Shown: positions 27,555-37,007, counted from the first letter of the stretch. The stretch is DNA of 64,000 nucleotides from Neisseriales bacterium (GCA_008017155.1 SSGX01000043.1:16121-80120), one strand, 5' to 3'. Notes: a model not told the origin generated them from the sequence alone. Numbers and translations are program-made.

Positions 27555-28422
27555 GATTAGCTTATTTTTTGCTACGCTTATTAGTATTTTTTGCATTAAT
27601 TATGCTTATGCAACTGAGCAAATAATTTCCGAAAATGAATCCATGGATTATAATTATTACATGTTTCAACTATATCAAAGTCAGGCAAGTTTATATAAAA
27701 GCCAGATTTCTGAGCCTGAGTCAGGAGTAGTAATAAATGGTTCGGAATCTACCCAGTATAATCCATGGCATGGGAGTCAGTTTGCTTTTGGAGCTGGGGG
27801 AACTACGGGAGATAGTAATACCAGTAATGCACAGATCAATACTCTTATCAATTATAAACCTTCGGAAGGTGAAATTGGCTGGAATTTCAATACTATTGAG
27901 CAATATAACTATATTTATTCGACCAATTCGACAGATAATAAGAATCGGCTGTATATTCAGCAAAATGGTAGTTATATGTTTACGGAACATAATGGTGCTT
28001 TTGCGCAAGCATCATATTTAAATGATGCTAATGATGGATACTTTTATGTTTGGAATCAAAATGCTGGTTATCAATTACAAGTCTTCTCTAATAAAAGTAA
28101 TAATCTATTACTTAGCTTTGGTCCGGGTATTCAAGAAAGACAAATTACGACTAATAATAATGTAGAAATAAAACCATCATGGTTAACCCAAATTACATAT
28201 AATCTTAGCCTGAATAAAGTCATCTCTTTTAATGAGCAGTTACAAAACGTTGCAACTGCGGATAATAACTCCAGCTATTCAATAACAACCCTGACTTTAG
28301 AGGTTTTTGATGGTTTTGGGGTCAATTTTAATTATCAGGTGACATATAACTCAAACCCTGTAGGTGGTAAGGCAAGATTAAATACTATCAGTGGAGTTAA
28401 TCTTGTATATGCAATTGATTAG
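27544..28422 (+). CDS. Exported, probable outer-membrane beta-barrel protein
   Basis: A 292-residue protein with a signal peptide of about 23 residues (MQSKISLFFATLISIFCINYAYA) cleaved before TEQ. The mature part is rich in Asn, Gln, Ser and Tyr with alternating strands. The sequence ends GVNLVYAID rather than with an aromatic residue. It overlaps the MHS transporter gene, which suggests a paired outer- and inner-membrane uptake route. No known porin family is recognised. Confidence in the gene is higher than in its role. Confidence 0.7.
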   Translation: MQSKISLFFATLISIFCINYAYATEQIISENESMDYNYYMFQLYQSQASLYKSQISEPESGVVINGSESTQYNPWHGSQFAFGAGGTTGDSNTSNAQINTLINYKPSEGEIGWNFNTIEQYNYIYSTNSTDNKNRLYIQQNGSYMFTEHNGAFAQASYLNDANDGYFYVWNQNAGYQLQVFSNKSNNLLLSFGPGIQERQITTNNNVEIKPSWLTQITYNLSLNKVISFNEQLQNVATADNNSSYSITTLTLEVFDGFGVNFNYQVTYNSNPVGGKARLNTISGVNLVYAID

Positions 28423-28457
28423 ATTTTGTGAACTAAATAGACTTTTAAGGTGCGGTT

Positions 28458-29720
28458 ATGAATGAATTTTTATTAATAAATTCTAATAATATAGGTGATT
28501 TGATTGGTGTTAGTGGTTTAATCCAGTTTGGTTTAGCTCTACTCTCAATTCTTATTACCTATGTTTTAGCTTGTTCGATTAAGCGTAAGGTTAGTCGTTC
28601 AATTGCTAAAATTGGAGCATTTTGGCTTGGGTTACTTGATAAAGTTATTCGTCCTTTTGTATTCACCATAGTTTCAACTATAGCTGGAGGCGCTTTGGAG
28701 TTAGCATATGCTTATACCCCAGTCTTATTGTATACCTTTTCCATAATTGGAATGATTATTTTATTTCTGAAAATCACAGTATACAGTTTTGATTATACCT
28801 TAAAGACGAATAAATATCGTAAACAAATTAAAACATTAATCAAGCTAGTATTAATTGCAGTTATAGTATTTTGGACAACTAATCTAGATGTTGTCTTGGC
28901 AAGTCAATTAGGCAAAATAGTTCTACACTTTGGTAAAAGTCAGCTCTCGTTATGGGATTTTCTTCATGAGATTATTATAATTGTGTTTGCTTTGGGGATA
29001 ATGCTTCTTGCAGCAGTTGCTCTTGATGGTTGGATTAAAGGGTTGCGCGAAATTGATGGAAATCTAAAGCAATTATTACTCAGAACATCAAAGATTTTAG
29101 TTGTAGTTGTTGGTGTCTTTATGGTTTTACCAAGCCTTGGTTTTGATTTGACTGCGCTTTCGGTGTTGGGCGGTGCAGTTGGGGTTGGTATTGGTTTTGG
29201 ATTACAAAAGATTGCTAGTAATTTTCTCAGTGGTTTTATTATTCTTCTGGATAAATCAATCAAGATTGGCGATCGAATCATTATCAATAATGTAACTGGC
29301 GTAGTTACTAGGATTACAACTCGTTATGTAGTGATGCAAGGCTTTGATGGTTCTGAAATGTTGATTCCAAATGAAAAATTTATTACTGATCCGGTTATTA
29401 ATCAAACTTATTCAAATGGGGATATTGGTATTGAATTAGTTATTTCTGTTGGCTATTCTTCTGATTTAGTGTTAGTTATTGATACACTTAAGGAGTGTAT
29501 CGCTAGCGTACCTGAAATTAACCAAACTAAGGAACCTTCTGTTTATATTCAAAAATTAAATGAGTCAGCAATAGATATCTTTGTAAGAGTATGGCCAATT
29601 GATGCATTAAATCACGCAACTACAGTACGGAATAAATTGAATATTGCTATAATTGAGTCATTCCGTAAGAAAAATATTGAGATCCCGTTTCCTAAGCGCG
29701 ATATTACAATTTTAAAATAA
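28458..29720 (+). CDS. MscS-family mechanosensitive ion channel
   Basis: A 420-residue inner-membrane protein. Four or five hydrophobic helices precede the pore helix LSVLGGAVGVGIGFGLQKIASNF (about 235-257), with the Gly/Ala packing pattern of MscS TM3. The beta-domain follows: DKSIKIGDRIII, then FDGSEMLIPNEKFITDPVINQT. The C-terminal alpha/beta domain ends with IPFPKRDITIL, typical of the family. It would open on hypo-osmotic shock. There are more N-terminal helices than in E. coli MscS, as in MscM/YbdG-like members. Confidence 0.88.
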   Translation: MNEFLLINSNNIGDLIGVSGLIQFGLALLSILITYVLACSIKRKVSRSIAKIGAFWLGLLDKVIRPFVFTIVSTIAGGALELAYAYTPVLLYTFSIIGMIILFLKITVYSFDYTLKTNKYRKQIKTLIKLVLIAVIVFWTTNLDVVLASQLGKIVLHFGKSQLSLWDFLHEIIIIVFALGIMLLAAVALDGWIKGLREIDGNLKQLLLRTSKILVVVVGVFMVLPSLGFDLTALSVLGGAVGVGIGFGLQKIASNFLSGFIILLDKSIKIGDRIIINNVTGVVTRITTRYVVMQGFDGSEMLIPNEKFITDPVINQTYSNGDIGIELVISVGYSSDLVLVIDTLKECIASVPEINQTKEPSVYIQKLNESAIDIFVRVWPIDALNHATTVRNKLNIAIIESFRKKNIEIPFPKRDITILK

Positions 29721-29746
29721 GCGGAATATTTATTTAATAGGTATAT

Positions 29747-30271
29747 ATGCAGATTTTAGGCATAGATCCGGGACTTAGAAATACCGGATTTGGTATTATT
29801 GATGAAATAAGTTCAAACAATCTAAGTTATATTGCATCTGGCGTTATTGAGACTGACGCTTCGAGTAATCTTCCTGAGCGGTTAAGGACAATTCTAACCT
29901 CTATTGACCTTATAATTAAAGAGTACAAGCCTGACGTTGTAAGCATTGAAAAAGTGTTTGTCAATGTCAATCCGCAGTCAACACTAATGCTTGGACAAGC
30001 TCGCGGTGCTGCAATTTCTGGCTGTGTTTTGCATAATTTACCTGTTTTTGAATATACGGCATTACAAGTAAAACAGGCTGTAGTTGGTTATGGGCATGCT
30101 GATAAAGAACAAATAAAAAAGATGGTAATGCATATGCTTAGCTTAAATGCTGCGCCACGAGCAGATGCTGCGGATGCACTGGCTTGTGCCCTTGCACATA
30201 GTCATTACAAGCGAATCGGTCAGATTTTTAATATGGCATCAGTAAAAAAAGGTAGAATTCGTGAAAGGTAA
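29747..30271 (+). CDS. ruvC: Holliday junction resolvase RuvC
   Basis: Homodimeric endonuclease that cuts Holliday junctions left by RuvAB. The 174 residues show all four acidic catalytic positions: Asp in [14 protein letters not shown], Glu in VSIEKVFV, and two Asp in [19 protein letters not shown] is eight bases before the ATG. It lies between mscS and the ClC gene with no ruvAB nearby. Confidence 0.95.
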   Translation: MQILGIDPGLRNTGFGIIDEISSNNLSYIASGVIETDASSNLPERLRTILTSIDLIIKEYKPDVVSIEKVFVNVNPQSTLMLGQARGAAISGCVLHNLPVFEYTALQVKQAVVGYGHADKEQIKKMVMHMLSLNAAPRADAADALACALAHSHYKRIGQIFNMASVKKGRIRER

Positions 30272-30286
30272 AATATAGGGGTATCT

Positions 30287-31561
30287 ATGAAATATACAGA
30301 AATCAAAGAAGAATTCAGTTTTCAGTTTTTGCTGCTATGTGTTGTTGTTGGTGTTGCTAGTGCCGCATTTTCTTATGCCGTTGAATTTGCCGACTGGCTT
30401 TGTCATTTTCTTTATGCTACTACTAGCTGGACAATGTATGTTTATACTCCGCTTACCTTTGTCGTGATAGTTTTTCTTTTAAAAAAATATTTCCCGCATG
30501 CTGATGGTAGTGGATTGCCGCAAGGTTATGCAGTTGATATTTTTGAAGAAGAAAAGTTAAATAAAATTTACTCTATAAACTCACTGATTGGTAAAGTTAT
30601 TCTTACTTTTATGAGTATTGCTAGTGGTGCTTCATTAGGTAAAGAAGGGCCTACCATTCAAATTTGCTCTTCTTTATTTGCCCAGATCAGAAATATCAGT
30701 GATAAGAAAAAACGGATGCTGATTAAGCTTGGTGCTGGGGTCGGCGTTGCCGCTGCTTTTAATGCTCCAATCGGTGGGATGGTATTTACGATTGAAGAAT
30801 ATGTTAAGAAAATTAGTCCAAAAATTGCTTCAATCCTTGTTGGTGCTACTCTAATTGCTGTATTTGTTTCTAATGCACTACTTGGTGGTAGTAAGCCTTA
30901 TATGGGTTCGGTAAACCCAGTTGACTTACATCATGGTATTAGTATTGCTATTTGGGGGATTATTATTGGTGCTTTGTGTGGATTAACCGGTGCAGCTTTC
31001 ACTAAATTAATGGTATTTATGTCTGTTAATAAAACTTGGGTGATTAATCGCTGGCGTAAGCAACATTATCTGGTTAATGCCGCAGTCTTTGGTCTAATTG
31101 TAGCTTTTATTGGGCATTTGACAAATGGTTTATCATTTGGTAATGGATCAGGTTCAACCAGTATTTTTCTTGATACTGCAACAAATGCACCATGGTATTA
31201 TGCAATTGGTAAATTTTTTGGAGCAATTGCGTCTGTTTCTGCTGGGGTACCGGGAGGATATTTCTCCACTGCATTATCTATTGGCGCTGGGATCGGCGAT
31301 TTATTGCATCATTTTGTCTCAGGTGTGCCATTAGTTCAGTTTTATCTACTTGGAATGGCAGGGTTTCTTGCTGCGATTACTCAGTCACCGATTACTGCGG
31401 TAGCTATGGTGGTTGAATTAAGCGATTCAAGTCAGTTTAGTTTACCAATTTTGTTAGCATGCTTTATTGCCAGTATAATTTCAGAGCAGTTTGGAGATAG
31501 CGTATACCATCAGCAGGTACTTAATTATATTGAACCAGAACGTTATAAGGAAACAGTTTAA
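30287..31561 (+). CDS. ClC-family chloride channel/H+ antiporter
   Basis: A 424-residue membrane protein with the ClC selectivity motifs: GSGLPQGYAVD, GKEGPTIQ with the gating Glu present, and GVPGGYFSTALSIGAGIGD. The gating Glu implies a proton-coupled Cl- antiporter as in E. coli ClcA, which helps in acid resistance. There is no C-terminal CBS domain. It sits 15 bases after ruvC and five before the cytochrome gene. Confidence 0.92.
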   Translation: MKYTEIKEEFSFQFLLLCVVVGVASAAFSYAVEFADWLCHFLYATTSWTMYVYTPLTFVVIVFLLKKYFPHADGSGLPQGYAVDIFEEEKLNKIYSINSLIGKVILTFMSIASGASLGKEGPTIQICSSLFAQIRNISDKKKRMLIKLGAGVGVAAAFNAPIGGMVFTIEEYVKKISPKIASILVGATLIAVFVSNALLGGSKPYMGSVNPVDLHHGISIAIWGIIIGALCGLTGAAFTKLMVFMSVNKTWVINRWRKQHYLVNAAVFGLIVAFIGHLTNGLSFGNGSGSTSIFLDTATNAPWYYAIGKFFGAIASVSAGVPGGYFSTALSIGAGIGDLLHHFVSGVPLVQFYLLGMAGFLAAITQSPITAVAMVVELSDSSQFSLPILLACFIASIISEQFGDSVYHQQVLNYIEPERYKETV

Positions 31562-31566
31562 AAATT

Positions 31567-32109
31567 ATGAGTGACAATAATCTTTATAGCAAGACAGCCA
31601 AAATCCTCCATTGGTTAATTGCCGCCGTGATTTTCTTGGAATATTTTATTGCTATCACACTGGATGCTACTCATCTAAAGTGGTTACATATTCAGCTTGG
31701 CTGCTTCTTATTAATTTTAGTGATAGTTCGGATCATCTGGCGGATTAGTCATCAGTATCCTGACTTCCCTTCGCAAATAACAGGAATCAACAAATTACTT
31801 GCTAAGATTGGGCATTTGATTCTATATTTTCTTATGTTGGCTATTCCTGTGACTGGTTTAGTTTTAATCATTACTAAAGGGGTTACTATTAATATTTTTG
31901 GTATTGATATTCCACCATTAATGAAAGCAATGGCAAAGCCGGAACGCCACATAATCAAATCAGTTCACTGGTATCTAGCAACAATGATTTTTTATTTTGC
32001 AGTTTTCCATGGTTTAATCGCATTTATGCATGAGTTTTTAAATAAAATTCCAAGCCTCAGCCGAATGTTACCAGAATGTCTAGCGAAATATATACGGGAT
32101 AGTAAGTAA
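31567..32109 (+). CDS. cybB: Cytochrome b561
   Basis: A 180-residue inner-membrane dihaem b-type cytochrome with four helices. Haem-ligand histidines fit ILHWLIA (helix 1), KWLHIQLG (helix 2), and IKSVHWYLA with VFHGLIAF (helices 3-4). E. coli CybB is a superoxide:ubiquinone oxidoreductase; that role is assumed from the family. Its stop shares a base with the murJ start. Confidence 0.87.
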   Translation: MSDNNLYSKTAKILHWLIAAVIFLEYFIAITLDATHLKWLHIQLGCFLLILVIVRIIWRISHQYPDFPSQITGINKLLAKIGHLILYFLMLAIPVTGLVLIITKGVTINIFGIDIPPLMKAMAKPERHIIKSVHWYLATMIFYFAVFHGLIAFMHEFLNKIPSLSRMLPECLAKYIRDSK

Positions 32110-33659
32110 TGGCTAAATCAACTAATCTATTACGTTCATTACTCAATGTAAGCGGTATGACCCTTATTTCGCGAATTCTTGGTTTTCTGCGAGATATGTT
32201 ACAAGCGATTTATTTTGGAGCTGGGGCATATACGGATGCATTTAATGTGGCATTTAAATTACCAAATTTGCTACGGCGAATTTTTGCTGAAGGTGCTTTT
32301 TCACAGGCTTTTGTACCTGTTCTTGCCGAACATAAGAATACCAAAACCCATCAGGAAACAAGAGAGTTCGTTGCATCAATAATGGGGGTACTCGCTACAG
32401 TGCTATTAATTGTTACATTATTAGGGATGACTTGTGCCGCAGTAGTTATTTGGATTACTGCTCCGGGTTTTACTAACGACCCTAATAAATTCGCATTAAC
32501 AGTTAGCCTATTAAGAATAACTTTTCCGTATATTTTATTTATTTCGATAGCTTCATTAATCGGTGGGGTTCTCAATACTTGGGGTTTATTTTCGATTCCT
32601 TCGTTTACGCCAACCATTTTAAATATCAGCTTTATTGTTTTTATTCTCTGTTTTCGTCATTATTTTGAACCATCAATTCTGACGCTTGCTTGGGCAACTT
32701 TTGTTGGTGGTTTACTTCAATTACTATTTCAATTACCGTACCTAAAAAAGATTAATATGTTGGTTAGACCAAAATTAGACTGGCGAAATCCAGCAGTACG
32801 GAAAGTAGTTAAGCTAATGGGACCTGCAATTTTCGCTGTTTCAATCGCGCAAATCAGTCTAGTTATAAATACTATATATGCATCATTTTTACCAACTGGT
32901 AGTATTTCATGGATGTATTACGCGGATCGTTTGATGGAGTTTCCAACTGGGGTTCTTGGTGTCGCATTAGGTACTATTCTCTTACCAAGTTTATCCCGAC
33001 ATGCCAGTTCAGGCAATAAGGAAAGTTTCTCAAAGCTTTTAGATTGGGGAATACGGCTATGCCTTCTTTTGGCATTACCTGCAACTGTCGGGTTAGGATT
33101 ATTGGCTAAGCCATTAACAATGACATTATTCATGCACGGCAAATTTAATCTTCATGACGTTACGATGACTAGTTATGCATTAATTGCCTACTCTATTGGT
33201 TTACTTGGCTTAATTTTAGTAAAAGTACTTGCCCCGGGCTTTTATGCCAATCAGGATATAAAAACCCCAGTAAAAATTGCAATTTTTGTCCTTTGTTGTA
33301 CGCAATTAATGAATCTAGTTTTTATCGGACCACTAAAGCATGCGGGTCTTTCATTATCAATTGGATTAAGTGCCTGCATTAATGCTGCAAATTTATGTTA
33401 TTTTCTCATTAAAAAAGGGCTCTACCAACCACAATCCGGTTGGTGGAATTTTATCTTCAGATTAATTATTGCAATTTTAATAATGGCAGCTATGATTGAG
33501 TTAGTTTTATATTTTGCGCCTGTTGATTTTAGTGGGCATATGGTAAAACGCGTTATTTCTCTTGCTAGTGTGATCATGGTTGCTGCGATTAGTTACTTTG
33601 GTGGGCTTTTTCTATTAGGATTCAGAGTTCGCGATTTTAAACATAAAGATAAATTTTAA
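32109..33659 (+). CDS. murJ: Lipid II flippase MurJ
   Basis: Flips undecaprenyl-linked peptidoglycan precursor across the inner membrane. The 516-residue, 14-helix MOP-fold protein has the family opening [19 protein letters not shown], then [31 protein letters not shown], and [25 protein letters not shown]. The Arg and Asp residues of the cavity are in these stretches. It overlaps cybB by one base. It is followed by the rpmE promoter. Confidence 0.95.
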   Translation: MAKSTNLLRSLLNVSGMTLISRILGFLRDMLQAIYFGAGAYTDAFNVAFKLPNLLRRIFAEGAFSQAFVPVLAEHKNTKTHQETREFVASIMGVLATVLLIVTLLGMTCAAVVIWITAPGFTNDPNKFALTVSLLRITFPYILFISIASLIGGVLNTWGLFSIPSFTPTILNISFIVFILCFRHYFEPSILTLAWATFVGGLLQLLFQLPYLKKINMLVRPKLDWRNPAVRKVVKLMGPAIFAVSIAQISLVINTIYASFLPTGSISWMYYADRLMEFPTGVLGVALGTILLPSLSRHASSGNKESFSKLLDWGIRLCLLLALPATVGLGLLAKPLTMTLFMHGKFNLHDVTMTSYALIAYSIGLLGLILVKVLAPGFYANQDIKTPVKIAIFVLCCTQLMNLVFIGPLKHAGLSLSIGLSACINAANLCYFLIKKGLYQPQSGWWNFIFRLIIAILIMAAMIELVLYFAPVDFSGHMVKRVISLASVIMVAAISYFGGLFLLGFRVRDFKHKDKF

Positions 33660-33660
33660 C

Positions 33661-33690
33661 TTGCGCTATGACTACTATTTATGCTAGAAT
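33661..33690 (+). promoter_or_regulatory. Promoter of rpmE
   Basis: TTGCGC (33661-33666) and TAGAAT (33685-33690) are 18 bases apart. The expected start is about 25 bases before the rpmE ATG at 33721, and GGAAAG provides the ribosome site. Confidence 0.55.
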
Positions 33691-33720
33691 CTCGCAATTA
33701 TTTTTTGGAAAGAACACTTC

Positions 33721-33948
33721 ATGAAACAAACTATACATCCTAATTACAAGGAAGTGTCTGTAACTTGCAGTTGTGGTAATACTTTTGTAACTAAATCAAC
33801 TTTGGCAAAAGAAGCTCTTCATATTGAAGTTTGCTCAGCTTGTCATCCGTTTTATTCTGGTAAACAACGTCTAGTTGATAGTGCTGGTCGTGTTGATAAA
33901 TTCCGCCAGAAATACGGTGCATTCAGCAAAAGAACTGCAGCCAAGTAA
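33721..33948 (+). CDS. rpmE: 50S ribosomal protein L31
   Basis: A 75-residue protein of the large subunit. It is the zinc-binding (C+) paralogue: CSC at residues 16-18 and CSAC at about 38-41 give the four ligands. The sequence matches the family ([40 protein letters not shown]). It has its own promoter and a strong terminator. Confidence 0.96.
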   Translation: MKQTIHPNYKEVSVTCSCGNTFVTKSTLAKEALHIEVCSACHPFYSGKQRLVDSAGRVDKFRQKYGAFSKRTAAK

Positions 33949-33970
33949 TTACGGCATTTTATTCTATGAT

Positions 33971-34006
33971 AAAATAGGTAGCTTAATTAGCTACCTATTT
34001 TTATTT
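33971..34006 (+). terminator. Rho-independent terminator of rpmE
   Basis: The 12-base stem AAAATAGGTAGC (33971-33982) pairs with GCTACCTATTTT (33990-34001) around a seven-base loop and is followed by more T's. The next gene starts eight bases later. Confidence 0.85.
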
Positions 34007-34014
34007 GGTGTTTT

Positions 34015-35649
34015 ATGCTTACTTATTCTCCGATTGCGCTCAAACCAAAACGCAAAGATCGCCCATGGTTACTTTTTATAATGGTTCTTATCTGGATTGG
34101 TGGAGCTACATTCTTTCATTCTCCTTGGGAGCCGTATGAACCTTATGTGGTAGCAATTGTAAAAAGCATTGTTAAAACTGATTCATGGCTTGTTCCATAT
34201 ATTTCACCGGGTACTCCCTATCTAGAGTTACAACCATTTTATTTTTGGCTATACGCACTAGCTATCAAAATTTTTAACTTTACTGATGTTGCCAATGCAA
34301 TTCGGTTAATGAATACCGGAATTATTCTTTTGACACTTTATGTTTTAGGTAAGGTTGGCTCTGGGCTTTCTGCCTTCAAAAATGGTCGTAGTGTTGTAAT
34401 GATCATGATTAGCACGATAGGATTTATCAACAATGCATATCAATTATCACCTAATATCATAATCTTACTTGGTTTTTCTTTATATTTTTGGTCATTACAA
34501 AATTCAATCAAAATGCCGGGAATATCTGGAGGAGTCCTTGCTGTTGGCTTAATGCTTATTTCAATTAACTTTACAGCTGAATATTTATTAATTGCTTTGA
34601 TTATGCTGGTTTTATTACCCATAATTGATAGACAATGGAAACAATCAGCATACTTTCTAACCTTGATTACTGGGTTTGCCATATTCGCAATGATTTTTGG
34701 TTCGTATGGCTGGCAATTAAATAAAGTAAATCATAAATTTTTTATCGAGTGGGTTAGCAAATATTCTCAAATAGCTAATTTTGATTCCTCAGTCTTTGCC
34801 AATATAGTTTTTTATTTTCAAACCTTATTATGGTATCTTATTCCGGGATGGATACTTGCGCTTTGGACGCTATATAAACGAAGAGGGCAAATATTAAAAG
34901 ATCCTATCTTGAAACTTAGCCTTGTTTTTATTGGCTTACTTTTTTTCTTTGCTATTATTAGTGGGCATCATGATGAGTCTGTAATTTTCCCGATAATCAT
35001 TCCTTTTGTATTTATTGCTTCAGTCGAAATTGATACAATTCGGATTAGTATTGTTTCATTGTTAAATTGGTTTAGTATTTTTGCGTTTGGGGCGGGTGGA
35101 CTTGCGGTAATAATTCTTTATTTTACCTTAAATTCTGGTTATCCGAAAGATCTACTTGCTAAAGCTCAATTTTATGCTCCTGCCTATGTCTTTGACTTTA
35201 ATTTTTGGCAAGTTCTTCTTGCTGTTTTGATAACCGCAATCTGGATTTTCATGGTTACACGTAAACATATTCGTGGGCGTGAAATGGTATCTAATTGGGC
35301 AAGTGGTACTACCTTCTGCCTAGTATTATTCATTTCATTATGCTTGCCATGGTTTAATTCTGTATTAAGTTTCAAGGACATAGTAGATAGTAGCAGACCA
35401 TATCTTGATCATTCAAAAGATTCCTGTATCGCAACTAATGAAGCAAATCGCGTACAGTCTGCTATTTGGTACTATTTTGCTGATATTCGGCTGCAACCAG
35501 ATAGAGACTTTGCTAGCAATTCGAAGTGCAAACAGGCTTTAATCTCAGTTTATAGTGATAGTAGAACTAGTTATCCGGGGTGGCATATCATCTGGAGTAA
35601 CAAACGCCCAATTGACTTTAAGCGTTATATGTTACTAGAAAGAAATTAA
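34015..35649 (+). CDS. GT39/ArnT-like membrane glycosyltransferase
   Basis: A 544-residue protein of the GT-C fold with about 11-12 membrane helices. The first periplasmic loop has the acidic SPWEPYEPYVVAI (about 40-52), where ArnT/PMT enzymes carry a catalytic Asp/Glu pair. PYLELQPFYFWLYALAIKIF then follows the usual pattern. Relatives transfer sugars from polyprenyl phosphate to lipid A or proteins. No glycan partner genes are nearby, so acceptor and sugar are unknown. It starts right behind the rpmE terminator with a weak ribosome site. It is the last host gene before the prophage. Confidence 0.8.
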   Translation: MLTYSPIALKPKRKDRPWLLFIMVLIWIGGATFFHSPWEPYEPYVVAIVKSIVKTDSWLVPYISPGTPYLELQPFYFWLYALAIKIFNFTDVANAIRLMNTGIILLTLYVLGKVGSGLSAFKNGRSVVMIMISTIGFINNAYQLSPNIIILLGFSLYFWSLQNSIKMPGISGGVLAVGLMLISINFTAEYLLIALIMLVLLPIIDRQWKQSAYFLTLITGFAIFAMIFGSYGWQLNKVNHKFFIEWVSKYSQIANFDSSVFANIVFYFQTLLWYLIPGWILALWTLYKRRGQILKDPILKLSLVFIGLLFFFAIISGHHDESVIFPIIIPFVFIASVEIDTIRISIVSLLNWFSIFAFGAGGLAVIILYFTLNSGYPKDLLAKAQFYAPAYVFDFNFWQVLLAVLITAIWIFMVTRKHIRGREMVSNWASGTTFCLVLFISLCLPWFNSVLSFKDIVDSSRPYLDHSKDSCIATNEANRVQSAIWYYFADIRLQPDRDFASNSKCKQALISVYSDSRTSYPGWHIIWSNKRPIDFKRYMLLERN

Positions 35650-35876
35650 TTTATTTTGTTAGCTAATTTTAAGTATTTGTTAAATTTAGTGAAATCTGTT
35701 CACGAACGTGTACCCCCAAAACTATTAAGCCAGAGTGGAGCTAGGACTGCGTTTTTATTTTGTGTTATAAAGTTATTGCGTAGTTATAAGCCATTGTAAT
35801 CCTTAAAAGAGTCTATTAAAAGATTAACCACGTAATCATTTACACTTAGCTCAATTAAATCAAACAACATATATCA
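35650..35876. other. Host intergenic region left of the prophage
   Basis: About 230 AT-rich bases between the glycosyltransferase gene and the att fragment. No convincing reading frame, tRNA or terminator is seen. A short palindrome, CACGAACGTG (35701-35710), and direct repeats of TTAAAAGA near 35803 and 35816 are the only regular features. Confidence 0.4.
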
Positions 35877-35901
35877 TGGCGGAAAAGGCGGGATTCAACG
35901 G
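35877..35901 (-). other. Putative prophage attachment site: 3' end of a tRNA-Ser-like gene
   Basis: On the minus strand the sequence reads CGTTGAATCCCGCC, then TTTTCCGCCA. It matches the T-loop, 3' acceptor strand, discriminator G and CCA of a serine-type tRNA. No other tRNA part is present upstream: the 5' half of the T-stem is missing. Such a lone 3' fragment is what tRNA-targeting integrases leave at the far end of a prophage. The orientation predicts the complete tRNA at the right end, beside the integrase, beyond this window. Confidence 0.6.
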
Positions 35902-36068
35902 ATATTAATATATTATACTGATATTGTTTTAAATTTTATCATACATCATAATTCTATGACAAAAACGTGCCAATTTCGGCAAAAATTTACCCCAAGCACA
36001 TTTAATTGTTATCTATTTTACACTAGATAAAAATTAAGGGTGCTTTTTTCATTTGGAGATATGAAAAA

Positions 36069-36233
36069 ATGTTTATTAAGAAGAATCACCCTCTTTACAA
36101 AAAAATCAGCACTGTTGGACAGCAAGTGCAGCACAATGGCATTAGCTACTATGTAGTTGATGAGACATTTGGACAGTATGAAGTTGAACCAGATAATCCA
36201 GTTACGGTATGGAAAAAAAGAACTTGTTATTAA
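36069..36233 (+). CDS. Small hypothetical phage protein (54 residues)
   Basis: The frame begins MFIKKNHPLYKKISTVGQQV and ends WKKRTCY. It reads like a compact soluble beta-rich protein (GISYYVVDETFGQYEVEPDN). GGAG sits nine bases before this ATG; an alternative ATG at 36061 is too close to it and gives a poor 31-residue peptide. A strong terminator follows directly, so this is a one-gene transcript just inside the prophage edge. The function is unknown. Confidence 0.6.
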   Translation: MFIKKNHPLYKKISTVGQQVQHNGISYYVVDETFGQYEVEPDNPVTVWKKRTCY

Positions 36234-36236
36234 CGG

Positions 36237-36260
36237 CCCCGCTATTTGCGGGGTTTTTTT
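36237..36260 (+). terminator. Rho-independent terminator after the small phage gene
   Basis: CCCCGC (36237-36242) pairs with GCGGGG (36248-36253) around a five-base loop, followed by seven T's. It separates the 54-residue gene from the methyltransferase remnant. Confidence 0.88.
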
Positions 36261-36277
36261 ATTGTTTGGAGTAAAAC

Positions 36278-36580
36278 GTGGAAATGAATAAAATACATCA
36301 AGGCGATTGTCTGGAATTTATGCTGCAGGCTGATATGCGGAATAAAGAAGCCAGAATACATCCAACGCAAAAGCCAATTAGGTTATTTTCTGCAATACTG
36401 CAGGATTATGCCAAACCTGGAATGAAAATATTTGATCCGTTCATGGGTTCTGGTACCACTGCTATAGCGGCAACCAGTCTGGGTCTTGAGTGGTGCGGTT
36501 GTGAATTGGATGCTGGATACGTAAAACGTGCCAATGAGAGACTAGAAAAAGTTCAAATGAATTTATTTAATCTAGCCTAG
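36278..36580 (+). CDS. Beta-class DNA methyltransferase with the catalytic middle deleted
   Basis: The 100-residue product starts like an N6-adenine/N4-cytosine methyltransferase (MNKIHQGDCLEFM). It then jumps straight to the end of such an enzyme: RIHPTQKPIRLF, the S-adenosylmethionine motif FDPFMGSGTTAIAA, and LGLEWCGCELDAGYVKRA. About 150 residues with the DPPY catalytic motif IV and the target-recognition region are missing. It should therefore not methylate DNA. It still has a ribosome site (GGAG six bases before GTG 36278) and a terminator. It may be a deletion remnant, or a shortened protein that still binds cofactor. Confidence 0.7.
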   Translation: MEMNKIHQGDCLEFMLQADMRNKEARIHPTQKPIRLFSAILQDYAKPGMKIFDPFMGSGTTAIAATSLGLEWCGCELDAGYVKRANERLEKVQMNLFNLA

Positions 36581-36599
36581 CAATTAGCTAGGCTTTTTT
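36574..36599 (+). terminator. Rho-independent terminator overlapping the methyltransferase stop
   Basis: AGCCTAGC (36574-36581) pairs with GCTAGGCT (36587-36594) and runs into six T's. The stop codon TAG at 36578-36580 lies inside the left arm. Confidence 0.85.
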
Positions 36600-36604
36600 A
36601 TTGG

Positions 36605-37007
36605 ATGAAGCAAAATTAAACTATCAAAATCTCAAAGACAACAGCTACATGATAAATATGGAGGCAAATGCGCCTACTGCGGCTGTGATTTACCGAATAA
36701 ATGGCACGCAGATCATATTGAGCCTATCTATCGTAACACCCTAGTGTATGACAGAAAAAATAATGTATTAGTTGATGCAACAAAACACCATCTAGATGTA
36801 ATTGAAAATCTTAACCCTGCGTGCCCTGCCTGTAATAACTACAAGCATACATTAACACTTGAGAAATTTAGAATTGAACTATCTAAGCAGGTTGAAAGAG
36901 CTATGAATAGTTGCAACTTTCGTTTAGCTCTTAAATACAAACAAATAATAATTAATCAATCACCAATTGTATTTTATTTTGAAAAGATGCAAAATGAATG
37001 TACTTAG
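36605..37007 (+). pseudogene. HNH endonuclease with lost or frameshifted start
   Basis: In one frame from 36609 the sequence encodes KIKLSKSQRQQLHDKYGG, CAYCGCDLPNKWHADHIEP, then VIENLNPACPACNNYKHT. This is a phage-type HNH nuclease with two Cys pairs and DH...N...N/H catalytic residues. The frame has no ATG, GTG or TTG until 36744, which is beyond the first Cys pair and the DH. An ATG at 36605 is one base out of frame: reading ATGAAG and skipping one C gives MKKIKLSKSQ, the expected start. So either a one-base insertion killed the gene or it starts at ATT 36615. It overlaps the cytosine methyltransferase by 14 bases. Confidence 0.6.

Noticed and set aside
35877..35901. A complete tRNA-Ser gene at the prophage edge
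   Set aside because: Only the 3' acceptor and part of the T-arm are present; no anticodon arm, D-arm or 5' acceptor strand lies upstream on the minus strand.
36744..37007. A shorter HNH protein starting at GTG 36744
   Set aside because: It would lack the first Cys pair and the catalytic Asp-His, and no ribosome site precedes it.
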